Positions 24,001 through 34,500 of a stretch of DNA of 59,037 nucleotides are shown one piece after another. Position 1 is the stretch's first letter; each line of letters starts with the position of its first letter. Position numbers and translations under genes: made by a program. The stretch is from Spirogloea muscicola (lineage: Eukaryota; Streptophyta; Zygnematophyceae; Spirogloeales; Spirogloeaceae), in assembly GCA_009602725.1 (NCBI GenBank), contig WELB01000307.1:1-59037 (forward strand), written 5' to 3'. The notes beneath the pieces are model-generated. The model was not told the DNA's origin. It worked only from the letters and a program-made list of their open reading frames with translations, and did no database searches.

Positions 24001-25928
24001 GACATCTCGCTCTATCTTCTTGGAGACCATGTCCTCAAACAACCGCCCAGCTTCCTCCCACTGTCCAGCCCTGCTGCAGACTGCCATGAGCGAATTGTAG
24101 GTAATCTGCAACACAAAGGACGATGAGCTTGACATTAGTTACATTCCAAGATTTCTGCATACCACATGACCACCACGCAACACGACCACGTTAGCCCTAT
24201 CCCACGCTACACGCCACCGCTAGTCTGTCTGCATGCTTGATATGAAGATACCAAGGAGTAGCTGAGCCACTGGGGATACCCTGTCAGGCTGCACACCCTC
24301 CTTCTGCATCTCCTCAAAAAGCTCTCGTGCCCTTGCATATGGCGTACCCCCTTTGGAACAAGCATCTATGACTGTGTTGTACGTTATCAAGTTGGGCTGG
24401 CAGCCATCCACTTTCATCTTCTTGAACAAGTCCAACGCTTCCCGACACCTGCCACTTCTTCCTGCACGCAGACACTCAAGGCACTTCATATGTCCAGCCT
24501 TCTACTTCCATATCCAGGCTGCATGAGTAGGCTCTATTGGGGGGGGGAGACCACAGCAGAGAGGGAGGCCATACTGTTACTACCAATCAGTGAATCAGGC
24601 TCGGGCCTCTGCCAACTCACCATAAGCACTAAGCAGGGCAGAGTAAGCATAGACGTTTCCTCGCATGCCAGCTTCTTGGGCTTGTTCGAATACTGCTTGT
24701 GCAGCCTCAACACGACCAAGTCGACCGAGTGTTGATATCATCGTGCTGGCCAACTTGCCCCAATCAAGCGGACCACGCATGCCACCAACTACACAGGTAC
24801 CATCCTGTAGAGTAGCATGTCCTCCATCAGCACATATACATTGACAATGACTTGCGTAAACAACCACCACCAATTGACAGAAAATGCACGTCCCTTAAGC
24901 CTTGCATGTTCTGCAAGTGACCTCTGTGTCAGGATAGAAAGCGGATACCTACAGACAATCAAACAAGTGGCTATTGTCACCTTCTGTTGGTGAACCATCC
25001 AGTTGAATGCTGCAAGGGCCTTCTCAGAGTCCCCTGCATTCCCAAGCTCCCTAAGAATATATGACAGGTCCTCCATGCCCTCAAGTTGACCAGCGCATCT
25101 CTCCAACGTGTCACCAACAGCATGCGCCAGCCTGTCGCACCTGCTAAGAGGAATGGCGAGCAACTCCTCTGCAGCACTCTCAGCCTGAGAGCTGTGCCGG
25201 CCCAGGTTGCTTCTCTGACGCCCCAAGTGAAGCTTCGACACTACCCTCGTGGACCTTCGCTTGCCAAAGTCTGCACCAAGACCTTCTCTGAAGGCTCCTG
25301 TACCATGCCTGCCAAGCGACTGCTGCCGGGTCTCACTTCTATGCTGCCATTGTTGTAGCTGTTCATCACAACGGCCATTGCTCTCCTTCGACCTTGGCAC
25401 TGCTTGGAGCTCTGCTAATTGTACAGCTACAGAATCCACTGTCACTGCAAGCTTCTGGCCCTTGCCCGGGCCTGGCGTGGGGCGAGTATGGACAGGCCCG
25501 CGAGCCCTGCTTGCTGATTGCGAGTCGGCGCTGAGCCTGGGTGCCCCCTTGTTGCCCTTGCCGGCAACAAACACCACCCTGTCCTTGCCTGCCGCGGTCC
25601 CGGCCTTTGCAGGGGCTGCGGTCGCACCAGCCTTGCTTCCTGCGCAACTGGCGGAAGGCTGAGCTTGATGGTGGGCTGTCAGCCCCACGGCCCGCTGGAA
25701 CGCATCCCTCGCAGCAAGGGGCCCAAACTGCTGAGAGTGCTGGTGGGGATGGTGGAGCTCCTCCTGCTGCTCGTCCGAGCGAGTCACTCCGAGGCCACTG
25801 CGGCCTCCACCCCCCCGGCCACCTCGCAATGCCTTCTGGCCATTGCCGCCCCTCCACCCTCGCTGCTGCCCGATGCTCTGCACCTCAGGATTAATACAGA
25901 CAATCGCGTCAGCAGCGCTTTGTTGTTC
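21016..25928 (-). CDS. GUN1: GUN1, plastid PPR-SMR protein
   Basis: Pentatricopeptide-repeat protein with a C-terminal SMR domain. In plants it is a chloroplast protein involved in plastid protein homeostasis and retrograde signalling. Eleven exons seen: 25928-24981, 24804-24621, 24461-24280, 24105-23896, 23654-23551, 23402-23096, 22852-22694, 22542-22241, 22072-21838, 21649-21453 and 21259-21016 (1023 aa), with phases agreeing throughout. Orthology rests on GUN1-specific stretches: [15 protein letters not shown] followed by [68 protein letters not shown] and [15 protein letters not shown]. The PPR array runs from about residue 320 to residue 780, with repeats of the [14 protein letters not shown] type. 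The long N-terminal region is Gly/Gln/Ala-rich. The first listed exon begins right after an in-frame stop inside an acceptor (TACTAG), so a further 5' exon with the start and transit peptide must exist. Confidence 0.93.
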
Positions 25929-26295
25929 CTAGTATAGTCACCCCTTCCTAGTCACCCCATTCCGTGGCATCGTGAGGTGTACTCATGGCAAACTTTCCAC
26001 GCGCTCCTAAGCAGTAAGCTGACTGCGACAGCCCACTCAGTGCCCCCCATAGGCGAGTCTGTACTGCCACGCATGCATGAAGATAGCAACGCTGTGCACG
26101 GCCCTAAGAGTACGCTAAGGGACTGCTTTAAGGCGGCGCCTCGCGTCGTGCTCTGGGACACTGTGCTTCTACAAACTAGGATGCCTATGCGCTCATGAAC
26201 GCCCAGTCTGCCAGGACACGACGCTGTGATGAGCTCCTGATTGAGCTCCTAAGGGAGGAGGACCAGCACCTGGCCGACGGAGATGGACGAGTGAC

Positions 26296-26949
26296 CTGCG
26301 GCCGCCCGCATGAACACCGCGCCGACCGCTTCGGCGGACAGCCACCCGGCCATGACTGCTGCAAGCGGACCCTGGCCGGTAGTCTCAGCTCAGTTTCCGT
26401 GCCAACACTGAGCTCCGCGCTCCGCGTGGATGGCAGAGCGTCGAGACGTGAGTGTGGTCCTCGCTTCAGGAGGACAGACCCTAGCCCTGCACCTTCTAGG
26501 CACGACTCCAGCGCCCGGGCGAGCTCGCGCAAGGGGGCCGGCTCAGAGGGCTGGGGGCCCCCAGCGTTAAGTGCCTCCGGCGGGGCGAGAGGGGCCTGCC
26601 GCGCAGGCTCAGCGGCGGCCGCGGCGGGCGCGCCAATGGGCGGCGGCCACGGCCGCCATGGCGTGCTCGGGCGTGGGGGAAGGGAGGGCGAGAGAGAGTG
26701 AGCCCCGGCAGCGGCGAGGGGACTAACGAAGCTGGTGATGGTCCATGGCCTTGGAATACGTTGGGAGAGGTGTTTCTTTTCTGCGGGGCCGTGCCGCAGC
26801 CACGAGCGCGGGGGGAGGAGCCGCGGGAGTGGCGGGCGGGGCCGTGGCGCCGCGGCGGGGATTCTGCCGGGCCGCCCGGATAGGGCTGGGGCCGCGCCTT
26901 CCGTTGGCGCCGACGGTGGCGCTCGGCCCCCGGCCAATGGAGTGTGCAT
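26296..26949 (-). CDS. Candidate 5' exon, possibly of GUN1
   Basis: A minus-strand frame of 218 codons runs from an ATG at 26949 to a donor (GCCGCAG|GTCACT) in phase 0, which fits the phase-0 acceptor at 25928. The product would be Pro/Ala/Arg-rich with one more normal segment (LRELARALESCLEGAGLGSV). In DNA this GC-rich a long open frame is weak evidence, and another start or a separate small gene is equally possible. A LINE fragment begins about 40 nt upstream. Confidence 0.3.
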
Positions 26950-26989
26950 TGAGTGTTGGAGGGCCTGAGTGCCTAGGTGCAATGGCTAG

Positions 26990-27165
26990 CACATTGACAG
27001 ATGCACATCACCTGCTGCTAGGCTGGCCCGCTCAGCAACCACGGGTCAGCACATAGAGGTCGCTAACTGATGCCCAAATACCGGACGGCAATTGACAAGC
27101 CCTTGGGCCACCAGCTGAGGCTCGGCCACCTTTCTGGTGCCCCCCGCCGGGGAAAACCGCGGGGG
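26990..27165 (-). mobile_element. LINE 3'-end fragment
   Basis: Aligns on the minus strand with 31020-31150. It shows the ORF tail (SDLYVLTRGC, stop near 27032), the GCCCGCTCAG...GGGTC stop-region hairpin, and upstream AGGTCGCTAA. The 5' part is lost. Confidence 0.65.
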
Positions 27166-27711
27166 GGAGGCGCGCTCTCGTTGCGCGCGACGGGACGGCG
27201 CGCCGGCTGCCGACGTGGGCGCGCCGCCAGGCGGCGCTTCTGGAGATGGGAAGCTTCGCTGGCGCCCGTGCGACGGGCCGTGGGCGGCACTCCTCCTCCG
27301 CCCTTGCACACATGGCCTCCCATTCTCTTAATATACACGCGCTTTCCTTGCAGAAGTCATGTAGAGTAAGTCGTATCCCGCCTTTTCGCGCCTTCCGGCT
27401 GCTTGCAGACCTTGTCCTTCTTCTTGTACATCTCTCTTGTCCATTCCATTCCTTTTTGCTTTGTTTACTCTTCTGGGGTGGCTTTTCACAGCCCCCTGGC
27501 CCACTTTGGAAGAGCTCATTCCTATTTGGCTGGCCTCTCACAGCCATTGCCTTGCATTGGAAGTGTCTTTTTTTATTCCTCTGCCCCCCCACCTCATGGA
27601 CCCGAAGGACCACGTGTGGTGGGCACCTGCCCACTTGGTACACTAAATACGACTCACTCTTCTTGAGATGTGCATGTGAATGACAGCTACGTCCTGTGCC
27701 CAAAACAAAGA
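27166..27711 (+). mobile_element. LINE 3'-UTR remnants with two stem-loops
   Basis: Two copies of the recurring stem-loop occur, GGGGTGGCTTTTCACAGCCCC at about 27475-27495 and GGCTGGCCTCTCACAGCC at 27528-27545, embedded in C/T-rich sequence like other LINE 3' UTRs here. No ORF tail was recognised. The part 27166-27350 is GC-rich with no assignable feature. Confidence 0.5.
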
Positions 27712-27925
27712 AGGAAGCGGCTGCTGATACTAAAGAATCGGAAAGAACAAAGAAGCAGCTCTTCCGAAGGGGGCGAGGGTTGGGTAAAGCCAGCCCACGA
27801 ACAAATGAAACAAGGTCCAAACAAGGTCCAAACAGGTGGTATTTCCCGGCTTCCGGAGGTCCACCAAAGGCACATGCTCAGTAAACCCCTAAGTCAGCAG
27901 CAGCCGCAACTCGGAGAAACTAGCT
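27712..27925 (-). mobile_element. LINE 3'-UTR fragment
   Basis: On the minus strand it contains TTGCGGCTGCTGCTGACTTA, GGTTTACTGAG, a mismatched copy of the stem-loop (GGGCTGGCTTTACCCAACCC) and the terminus TTCTTTAGTATCAGCAGCCG. Its neighbours on both sides are plus-strand fragments. Confidence 0.6.
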
Positions 27926-27929
27926 TAAC

Positions 27930-28060
27930 CAATACTCCCCCACGAAGTACTGGCTTGCTTTGGCCTCCCTCTCATGTGCACCACGCTCCTTCTCTCCCCA
28001 CCTTATGGGCCAATTATCCTGGGCTGGCTTCTCACAGGCCTCGCCCCTTCTGGTGTTGAA
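27930..28060 (+). mobile_element. LINE 3'-UTR fragment
   Basis: Contains TGGCTTGCTTTGGCCTCCC (compare 30085-30105) and a stem-loop with one mismatch, GGGCTGGCTTCTCACAGGCC, at 28021-28040. Nothing is recognised in 28061-28260. Confidence 0.45.
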
Positions 28061-28260
28061 TATTGTAATATGTTGATTCGGCGGGTCGGGGTGGGTGACC
28101 ATCCCGCCCGTCTATTGGGCCCTGAGAGTCTCCCCTGGATAAGGGAGGCCTCGGGCACCCGTCGTGCTCACTCTCCACATCTGAGGCCACGCGGTGCGCC
28201 CGTGCGCCCTAGCCAGGCTGCCACCCACCTTGGGTGAGGGCGGAGCCTGTGCTGTCTGAC

Positions 28261-30125
28261 TGTCTGTCTGAGATCCAAGTCTGTCTACCACCATGCTGTC
28301 CTGATCCCAAGCTACGCCGACGACACCACCCTTGCGGGACCCCCAACTGAAGTCACCAGCGCTTACAGCACGTTGGAGCGCGAGCTTCACATCCTCGGCC
28401 TCCACATTTGGCCTGAGAAGTGTTCAGCCTGGTCTCCAGCCGGCATCCCTCCCTCCATCAAGCTGCCGGCTGGGTGCCAGACCCCACCACTCGGCATGGT
28501 GGTGCTTGGAGTCCCGTTGGGGGCTGCTGCGCATGTGGAGCAAGTTGTGGAGTCCACCCTTGAGAACCATCTCCAGACCCTCCCGGCCCTCCCCTCCTTA
28601 CAGGATGCGCAGCTTGCGGTGGCCATCCTCACCCGGTGTGTGGCCCAGCGTCCCACTTACCTGTTGCGGACTGTACCCCCCACCACGGCACTAAACGCCA
28701 TCTACTCTACCGTGGACTCCAGACTCCAACAGGCTCTTCACGGCCTGGTGGACCATCCCAATTTGTCCGCCACGCCGGCTGCCATCCTCCAGTGTACCCT
28801 TCCTACCAGCATAGGCGGCCTTGGGTGCCGTCCACTGGCTCGCCTGTCCCAAGCAGCTCACCCGGGTTGCTGGGCCCAAGTGGCCTCCACCATCTCCAGT
28901 CGCTTCATCCTGAGGGGCCAGGCTGTTTTAGCACCCGCTATAGCGGGTGTTGCAACAGGGACCAGGCCCTTCCAGCTTTCCCTAACCGCAGCACTGCATG
29001 ACCTCTCGTGCTCCCTACCAACACTTGCCGAGGGTCATGCAGATTTTGCGGCATGGGCACGCTGTTCCGATAGGAAAGCGCAGGCTCACTACACACACGC
29101 TGCGGACGTGCAGGCCGCCTCCGACTTGAAGGGACTGCTCAAGGACGATAGACGTGGCCTTACCCGGCTCCTTTCAATCGGCTCCCCGGGCGCGTCGGAG
29201 TGGCTAAACGCTCTGCCGATCTACGAGTCCCTTCGGCTTTCTGACAACCTTTTCCGCACGGCGCTCCACCACCACCTTGGCCTCCCCCCCCCTTGCTTGG
29301 CTGGCATCCGCCAGTGCGAGTGTGGCCACATTGCCGACGACAAGCTCGCCTTAGCTTCGCACATGCTGAGGTGTGTTGAGGGGGGTGAGCGCATTGCCTC
29401 CCACGACCTACTAAGGGATACCATGTTTGGCATTGTGCGAGAGGCGGGATATCATCCGGCGATGGAGGTGTCTGGGATCATGCCAATCTCCTCAAGGCGC
29501 GGCAAGCCATACGTGCGGCGTCTGGACGTGGTCGCTACCCCGCGGGGCGGTGGGCCTCGTCTGCTCTTGGACGTGGTACTGATCGACGCATACAAGGCTG
29601 GCGCACCAACGTCAACCGTGTCTGGCTGGGCCACGTCCAGCGCGGAGCGCAAGAAGGAGCGGCACTACCATGATCATCCTCGAGGGGACCATCTTTACCC
29701 GTGTGCCATGGATATCTATGGAGGCTACGGCGTGAAATGGTCCTCCCTGATCCAGCATCTGGCCCGGCTGGTTGATGCGCGTCGTCGAAGTCGGGGGGGC
29801 AGCTTGGGCCACTCCAGCATTCCGCAGGCCTTAGTTGCATATTATAGAATGCGGCTCTCGCTTAGTTTGCAGCGCTCGCAAGCATTGGCTCTTCATCAAC
29901 GTGCAGGGCGCGCTCTAAGTCAGGCCTCCGGCTTTCGTGGCGGCGCTCCAGCTCCCCAAGTTAGCTTGTCAGATTTGTTTGTGCTCACTCGTGGGTACTA
30001 ATGTCATCTTAGGTACCTTAGATTAGGTCTCCGTATTATGTAGCATTGTTTAGTCTGCACTCGACTCTGCCTGAACAATGTATTGGCTTGAATTGGCCTC
30101 CCTTTCAATTCATGCGCCCCGCGCG
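28261..30125 (+). mobile_element. 5'-truncated LINE with RT end and restriction-like endonuclease
   Basis: The longest retroelement copy in the window. The frame is open from about 28261 to the stop at 29999-30001 and begins just before the reverse-transcriptase catalytic motif YADD (28313-28324). Most of the RT is therefore missing. Downstream come the RT thumb-like region, a zinc-knuckle-like CECG ... HMLRC cluster (near 29314-29370), and a PD-(D/E)XK restriction-like endonuclease with RRLDVV, LLLDVVLID and AERKKERHY in the right order. The ORF ends LSDLFVLTRGY. The endonuclease at the C-terminus and the absence of any APE domain place it with R2/NeSL-like LINEs rather than L1. Since the 5' part is lost, the copy cannot move by itself, although the remaining frame is intact. 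Confidence 0.85.
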
Positions 30126-30329
30126 CCTTCTCTCATGAGTACATCTGCGTCTGAGTCGCTGCGACGAGGCCGATCTGCTGGACCTGGAGGACGCTCAGTG
30201 GAGGAGCAAGACTGGAGAGACACAGATGCTGAGCGCGCCGTGTACAACACAGGTCAGGTGCAAGAGCGCGCAGCACAGGACGGTTTTCATTTGGATGAGC
30301 TTACTACAGTCCCCACAGACCTAGTCTCT

Positions 30330-30560
30330 TCTCGGGCTGGCTGTTCACAGCCCTTGCCCACTTTGGGAGACCCGCTTCCAGGAGCCAAGTTTCTCTGACC
30401 TGCGGCTGCTTAGGGTTACCGAGTGCTTCGTAGCTGCTTAGTTTCTTCTTGTGCTTGTTTTCCTTGGTGCTTCCCCTGGCCCCTTCTCGTGCTTTCTTCA
30501 TTCTTTTTTGGGCTGGTTTTTCCCAGCCCCTATCCTCAATGGGCGAGCCCTTCTCTCTTG
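30330..30560 (+). mobile_element. LINE 3' UTR with paired stem-loops
   Basis: Two perfect stem-loops occur, GGGCTGGCTGTTCACAGCCC (30334-30353) and GGGCTGGTTTTTCCCAGCCC (30510-30529), with CTATCCTCAATGGGCGAGCC after the second. It aligns with the minus-strand fragment at 421-640. The stretch 30126-30329 is unassigned. Confidence 0.65.
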
Positions 30561-30571
30561 CGGCTGAGATG

Positions 30572-31226
30572 GGCCTGCCAGCTGCATATCTGTCGTTCTT
30601 GCGATGACGCGTTTCGGCCTGTTTGCAGCGTGCTCAGGCTAATGCTTTGCACCAGAAAGCTGGGCCAGCTCTAGTTGGTGGCAGAAGGGCTTCGTATCTG
30701 CCATCTTGTATTCAGGCATCGATTAGCGACCTTTATATTCTGACCCGTAGTTCCTGAGCGGGTCAAACTGCTGTAGGTGATGTGCATCGTTAGATGTGCT
30801 TGCCTTTGTACTTGGCCATTTGGCCTTTGTTTGTTTCAAATACACAAGATCCTGTTTTCTCTTGGGAGAGCCACTTCTCCCACTCAGAAGGCCTCTCCTT
30901 CATTCTTTGTGGGCTGGCATCTCCCAGCCCGCCCCCTTGCATTTCTGTCGGAGTTTTCGTGTATTTGAAACAAACGAAGGCCAACTGGCCAAGTACAAAG
31001 GCAAGCACATCTAAGACATACATAACCTACAGCAGATGACCCGCTCAGTAACCGCGGGTCAAAACATAAAGGTCGCTAATCGATGCCTGAATACTAGATG
31101 TCAGATAAGAAGCCCTTCTGCCACCAACTAGAGCTCGCCCAGCTTTCTGGTGCAAGGCATTAGCCTGGGCACGCTGCAAACAGGCCGAAACTCGTCGTCG
31201 CAAGAAAGACAGATATGCAGCTGGCC
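30572..31226. repeat. Inverted repeat of two LINE 3' ends
   Basis: Left arm about 30572-30848 (plus-strand LINE tail) and right arm about 30957-31226 (minus-strand LINE tail) are inverted copies with roughly 85-90% identity by eye, separated by about 108 bp. Both arms carry the element ORF tail (ACLQRAQANALHQKAGRAL) and a shared 3' UTR (GATGTGCTTGCCTTTGTAC). The spacer contains the stem-loop GGGCTGGCATCTCCCAGCCC at 30911-30930. The minus-strand ORF tail runs from 31248 to its stop at 31045. The left copy ends ILTRSS instead of VLTRGY. Confidence 0.85.
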
Positions 31227-31393
31227 AGCACATCGCAGCCGGGAACACATCTGCACGTCGTGTGTAGCCTAGATTGGCAATGTTGTGGAGGGTGTGGATA
31301 CGCGGACCCAGACAGCCAAAGGTGTCAACTGCAGCTGGCAGGAGCTGATCGCACCGGGGGTAGTCGGAGTTGTGAAAGTAGTCTGTCCTTGTA

Positions 31394-31450
31394 TGAAAGA
31401 ATCGGCTGTGAAATGCCAGCCAGATGCATACAGGTGTTCATGACGGAGCC
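31394..31450 (-). mobile_element. 57-bp LINE tail
   Basis: Essentially identical to the 3' UTR core of the copies at 11744, 44936 and 58804 (ATGAAAGAATCGGCTGTGAA through GACGGAGCC), including the stem-loop at 31404-31421. It lacks both the ORF tail and the terminal GCGGCTGCTG block. It lies 58 nt upstream of the FUSC gene start. Confidence 0.8.
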
Positions 31451-31507
31451 TTGTAGAGAGCTGCTTTCCTTCATTCGTCGATCGGGCCAATGACCGACTA
31501 GCCAGCC

Positions 31508-34500
31508 ATGGCGACCGGCGCGGGCCGCGGCGGCGGCGGCGGCGGGACCGCCGCCGCCGCCGCGTGGCGCGGCGCAGCTTCGATCGCCTACAACGTGGCT
31601 GTGGAGTCGTCGCTGGCTTCGTCGTTCGTGCGGCGACTCGCCTGGGCGCTGCGTGCCGGCCTGGCGGTCGCGCTCACCTCTGCGCTGGTCGCCACACCAG
31701 CCACGCGCGTCATATTCCCAGCCGTGCCTTACTTTGCTGTCGTCATAGCCATCGTCGGAGTCAACGAGGTCCTGGGAAAGACCGTTTCAGCCGGCTGCAC
31801 AATGGTGGGCATCATCTTTTCCTCTACTTGACAACCTCTATAAATCTCACACACCTCCTGGACTCTTACCAATTCTATCTTTCTTAGCACTCACTGTCAT
31901 CGATAGATTTGGTAGATGAACTATTGCACGTCATGAAAGGAGTTGCTCGCTCCAGTGGGAAAGAATTGGTTATTTGCACTTCTGCTGGGGCTTTCTTGCT
32001 CAAGGGTTTCGGGTCAATTACCTCGCCGTTCAGCCACCGGCCTTTTACGAGAGTCGGGAACTAGGTCTGTATCAGTCTGGGCTGGACGGAAGTCGATCAG
32101 TCACAGCATGAACTGATATAGCGACCTACGCTCCATACGCTGACGTTCTAGCAGCAATTGTATCGAGCTGCTGTTCTTGTGGGGACGAATACCTCATGCG
32201 ACGGAAACCTGTCACACCTTCTCTCATTTGATGCCCTGCGCAGGTTGCAGGGGCTATCATAGCTGCGAGCGTGTGCACTCTCGTCCGTTTAGCAGCAGGA
32301 AGCACGGCTGCAACGACTTACACCAGCCTTGGCGTCACATCATTCTTGTACGCCTACTTCACATTTTGGCCACTGTCAGATCCTCTGGCGAAGAAGGTAT
32401 GACTGTGTTCGACGTGCAAAGCCGGCTTTTTGCAAAGTCGATGTAGTGGGATCGAGGCACTTGAATCAGGGGTTTGACCAAGGGTTAAGTTAAATTTGAC
32501 CAAGGGTTTAGTAAACCCTAAAGCCCGATCGATCTCTGGCAAAGGTATCCAGTATAATACTTGATACATGGCCCTTCTTGTCCGACAAGAATTAGTTGCT
32601 ACATCCATTGATACGACAGTCAATCGATACCTACTGTCTGATGTTGGTGGGGGTGTCCCAAATGTCTGATATTGGTGGTAAATTGACACTGCATGCCTTC
32701 CTCAGATTACAGATTGACTGTCTAGGTCTGGGGTACAACAGTGGCACGCAAAGTGCAGTTGTTAGATACAGCAGGCGATATTGCCACCAGCTACTCAGCT
32801 TGGTGCCAAGTCTCCTCTTAATAAGCAGTGATAGAGGGGCTAGAGGCTTGAGCTTATTTTGAGCAAAGGAGGTTGCCATAGATGTCAACTCTGGCTGACT
32901 GACAAATCAAGCCTGCTGTTTTGGCATGTGCAGATTACCCAAGCTATTAGTGCTATTTGCTACTTTAGTACTTACAGTAATCCAGGTGGGCCAGCATATG
33001 CTTTCTGTTGTCTCTGTTGTGTCACAGCTTGCTAGTATAGAAAGTTATACACCCATTCGAAGTCTTCAGCACAAATTTGGTGTTGATGTACCACTGTGCA
33101 TCTCTCTTTGAAAATGTACAGGCTAGCACAAATTGAAGAAAATTACCTTCACTTGCTGCTTGCTGCTGGGCATGATCTAGGCTAACAGATTTTCCCTGTG
33201 ACAGGCTTGCCCAAGTACTTTGCCATTGAGGTGGCTGCTACTACAGCCCTTGGTGCAGTCTGTGCAGTGATTGCCCTGTCAATCCCCATACCACGACTGG
33301 CACGATTTGAGATACACAGTAGACTAATCTTTCAAGCAAAGTGTACAGCAGCGCTCTTTACTTGCCTACTAGAAGCTTATGTGACAACAAGTGACAGGTC
33401 TGCATCACAGTTGCGCAGGCAGGTGAGGCAGTTTTATGAAGCAGCCACTAGTATGGGTAATGAATTCTTGAGGTTGCTGTTTCTCTATCCAGCAGCCCAG
33501 CTCCAGTTCTTGCAATTTCTGACAAGCAACTTTGGCATGACAAAAGCATGTTGATTTGATGTCTGACTCTTTGTTAGTCTAAGCTTGTTAGCTATGTTGA
33601 CCTCACTTGCAGCATATTGATGGATTGCACAGGCAAAGGTTCTCTTGAGGGCTGCAGTTGAGAACCTTCGTCAAATGAAGCTAAGAATCCCAGACTTGGC
33701 GTGGGAGCCGCGCTTATCCTGGTCTTCAGGTGTTGATCTAGTTACGGAGTATGCACAGGTGGTTATCATACCAGTCTACACATTTAGAGGCAAAGGTAGT
33801 CGGGTTTACAGGCTTGGCGTGCATTCAGTTGGATAGAAGTAGTGCGGTGACAAGAAGCCAGTCAAGTATGTGGTTGTTGCTGGCGGCAAGCTGCTCTCTG
33901 TACCTACTTCTAAGTGCTCGCTTTGAAGAGTTGCATCTGAAAGGCTCTACTGCTTGAGGAGTGCTGAAGAACTTGAGTGCTCATATGGTGCTTTTGCTTC
34001 TTCAGGTGGTTAGCTATTTCATGGAGCATTGCGTAGCAATGGATATGGCCTTAGAAGACCACAACATCCATCATCCAATGCACGGACCCCTAAAAGTAAC
34101 ATTGGCGGGACCGTTGAGGCATTTGGGGAAGGTCACAGCCTTGGCGCTGCTCAAACATGCCAAAAGCGTTGTGGAGGCAACGAGTGCTCTGGGCCCATGC
34201 CACCGTGCCATGTTGGGAGTTTCGGAGAGAGTGGACTTTGATGAGGAGCTGTGTCGCAGCGCAATGGATGTCTTCGATGCGCAGCTAGTAAAGGCCAGAG
34301 AGGCAGCTTATTACAAGAACGCCTGGTGGATCAATTGCCATAGCCACCACCAGGACTCTGGGGAGGAGCGCTCATTCGATGCCACTGAGAAGCCAGAGCA
34401 TGCGTCTAAGACAGCACCTCTGCAGGTGCAGGCAACCTTGAGCACAGTCAACAGTGACTCGATGAACAGGCTTCACAGAAGCTTCTCGTGGAGGGGCCCA

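Noticed and set aside
27032-27820. 262-codon minus-strand frame
   Set aside because: Only its end matches a LINE ORF tail. The rest is antisense to LINE 3'-UTR remnants and GC-rich DNA.
33423-33554. Coding extension of FUSC exon 4 (VRQFYEAATSMGNEF)
   Set aside because: It looks plausible as protein, but only the donor at 33422 keeps phase with the next exon. Left as intron with some doubt.
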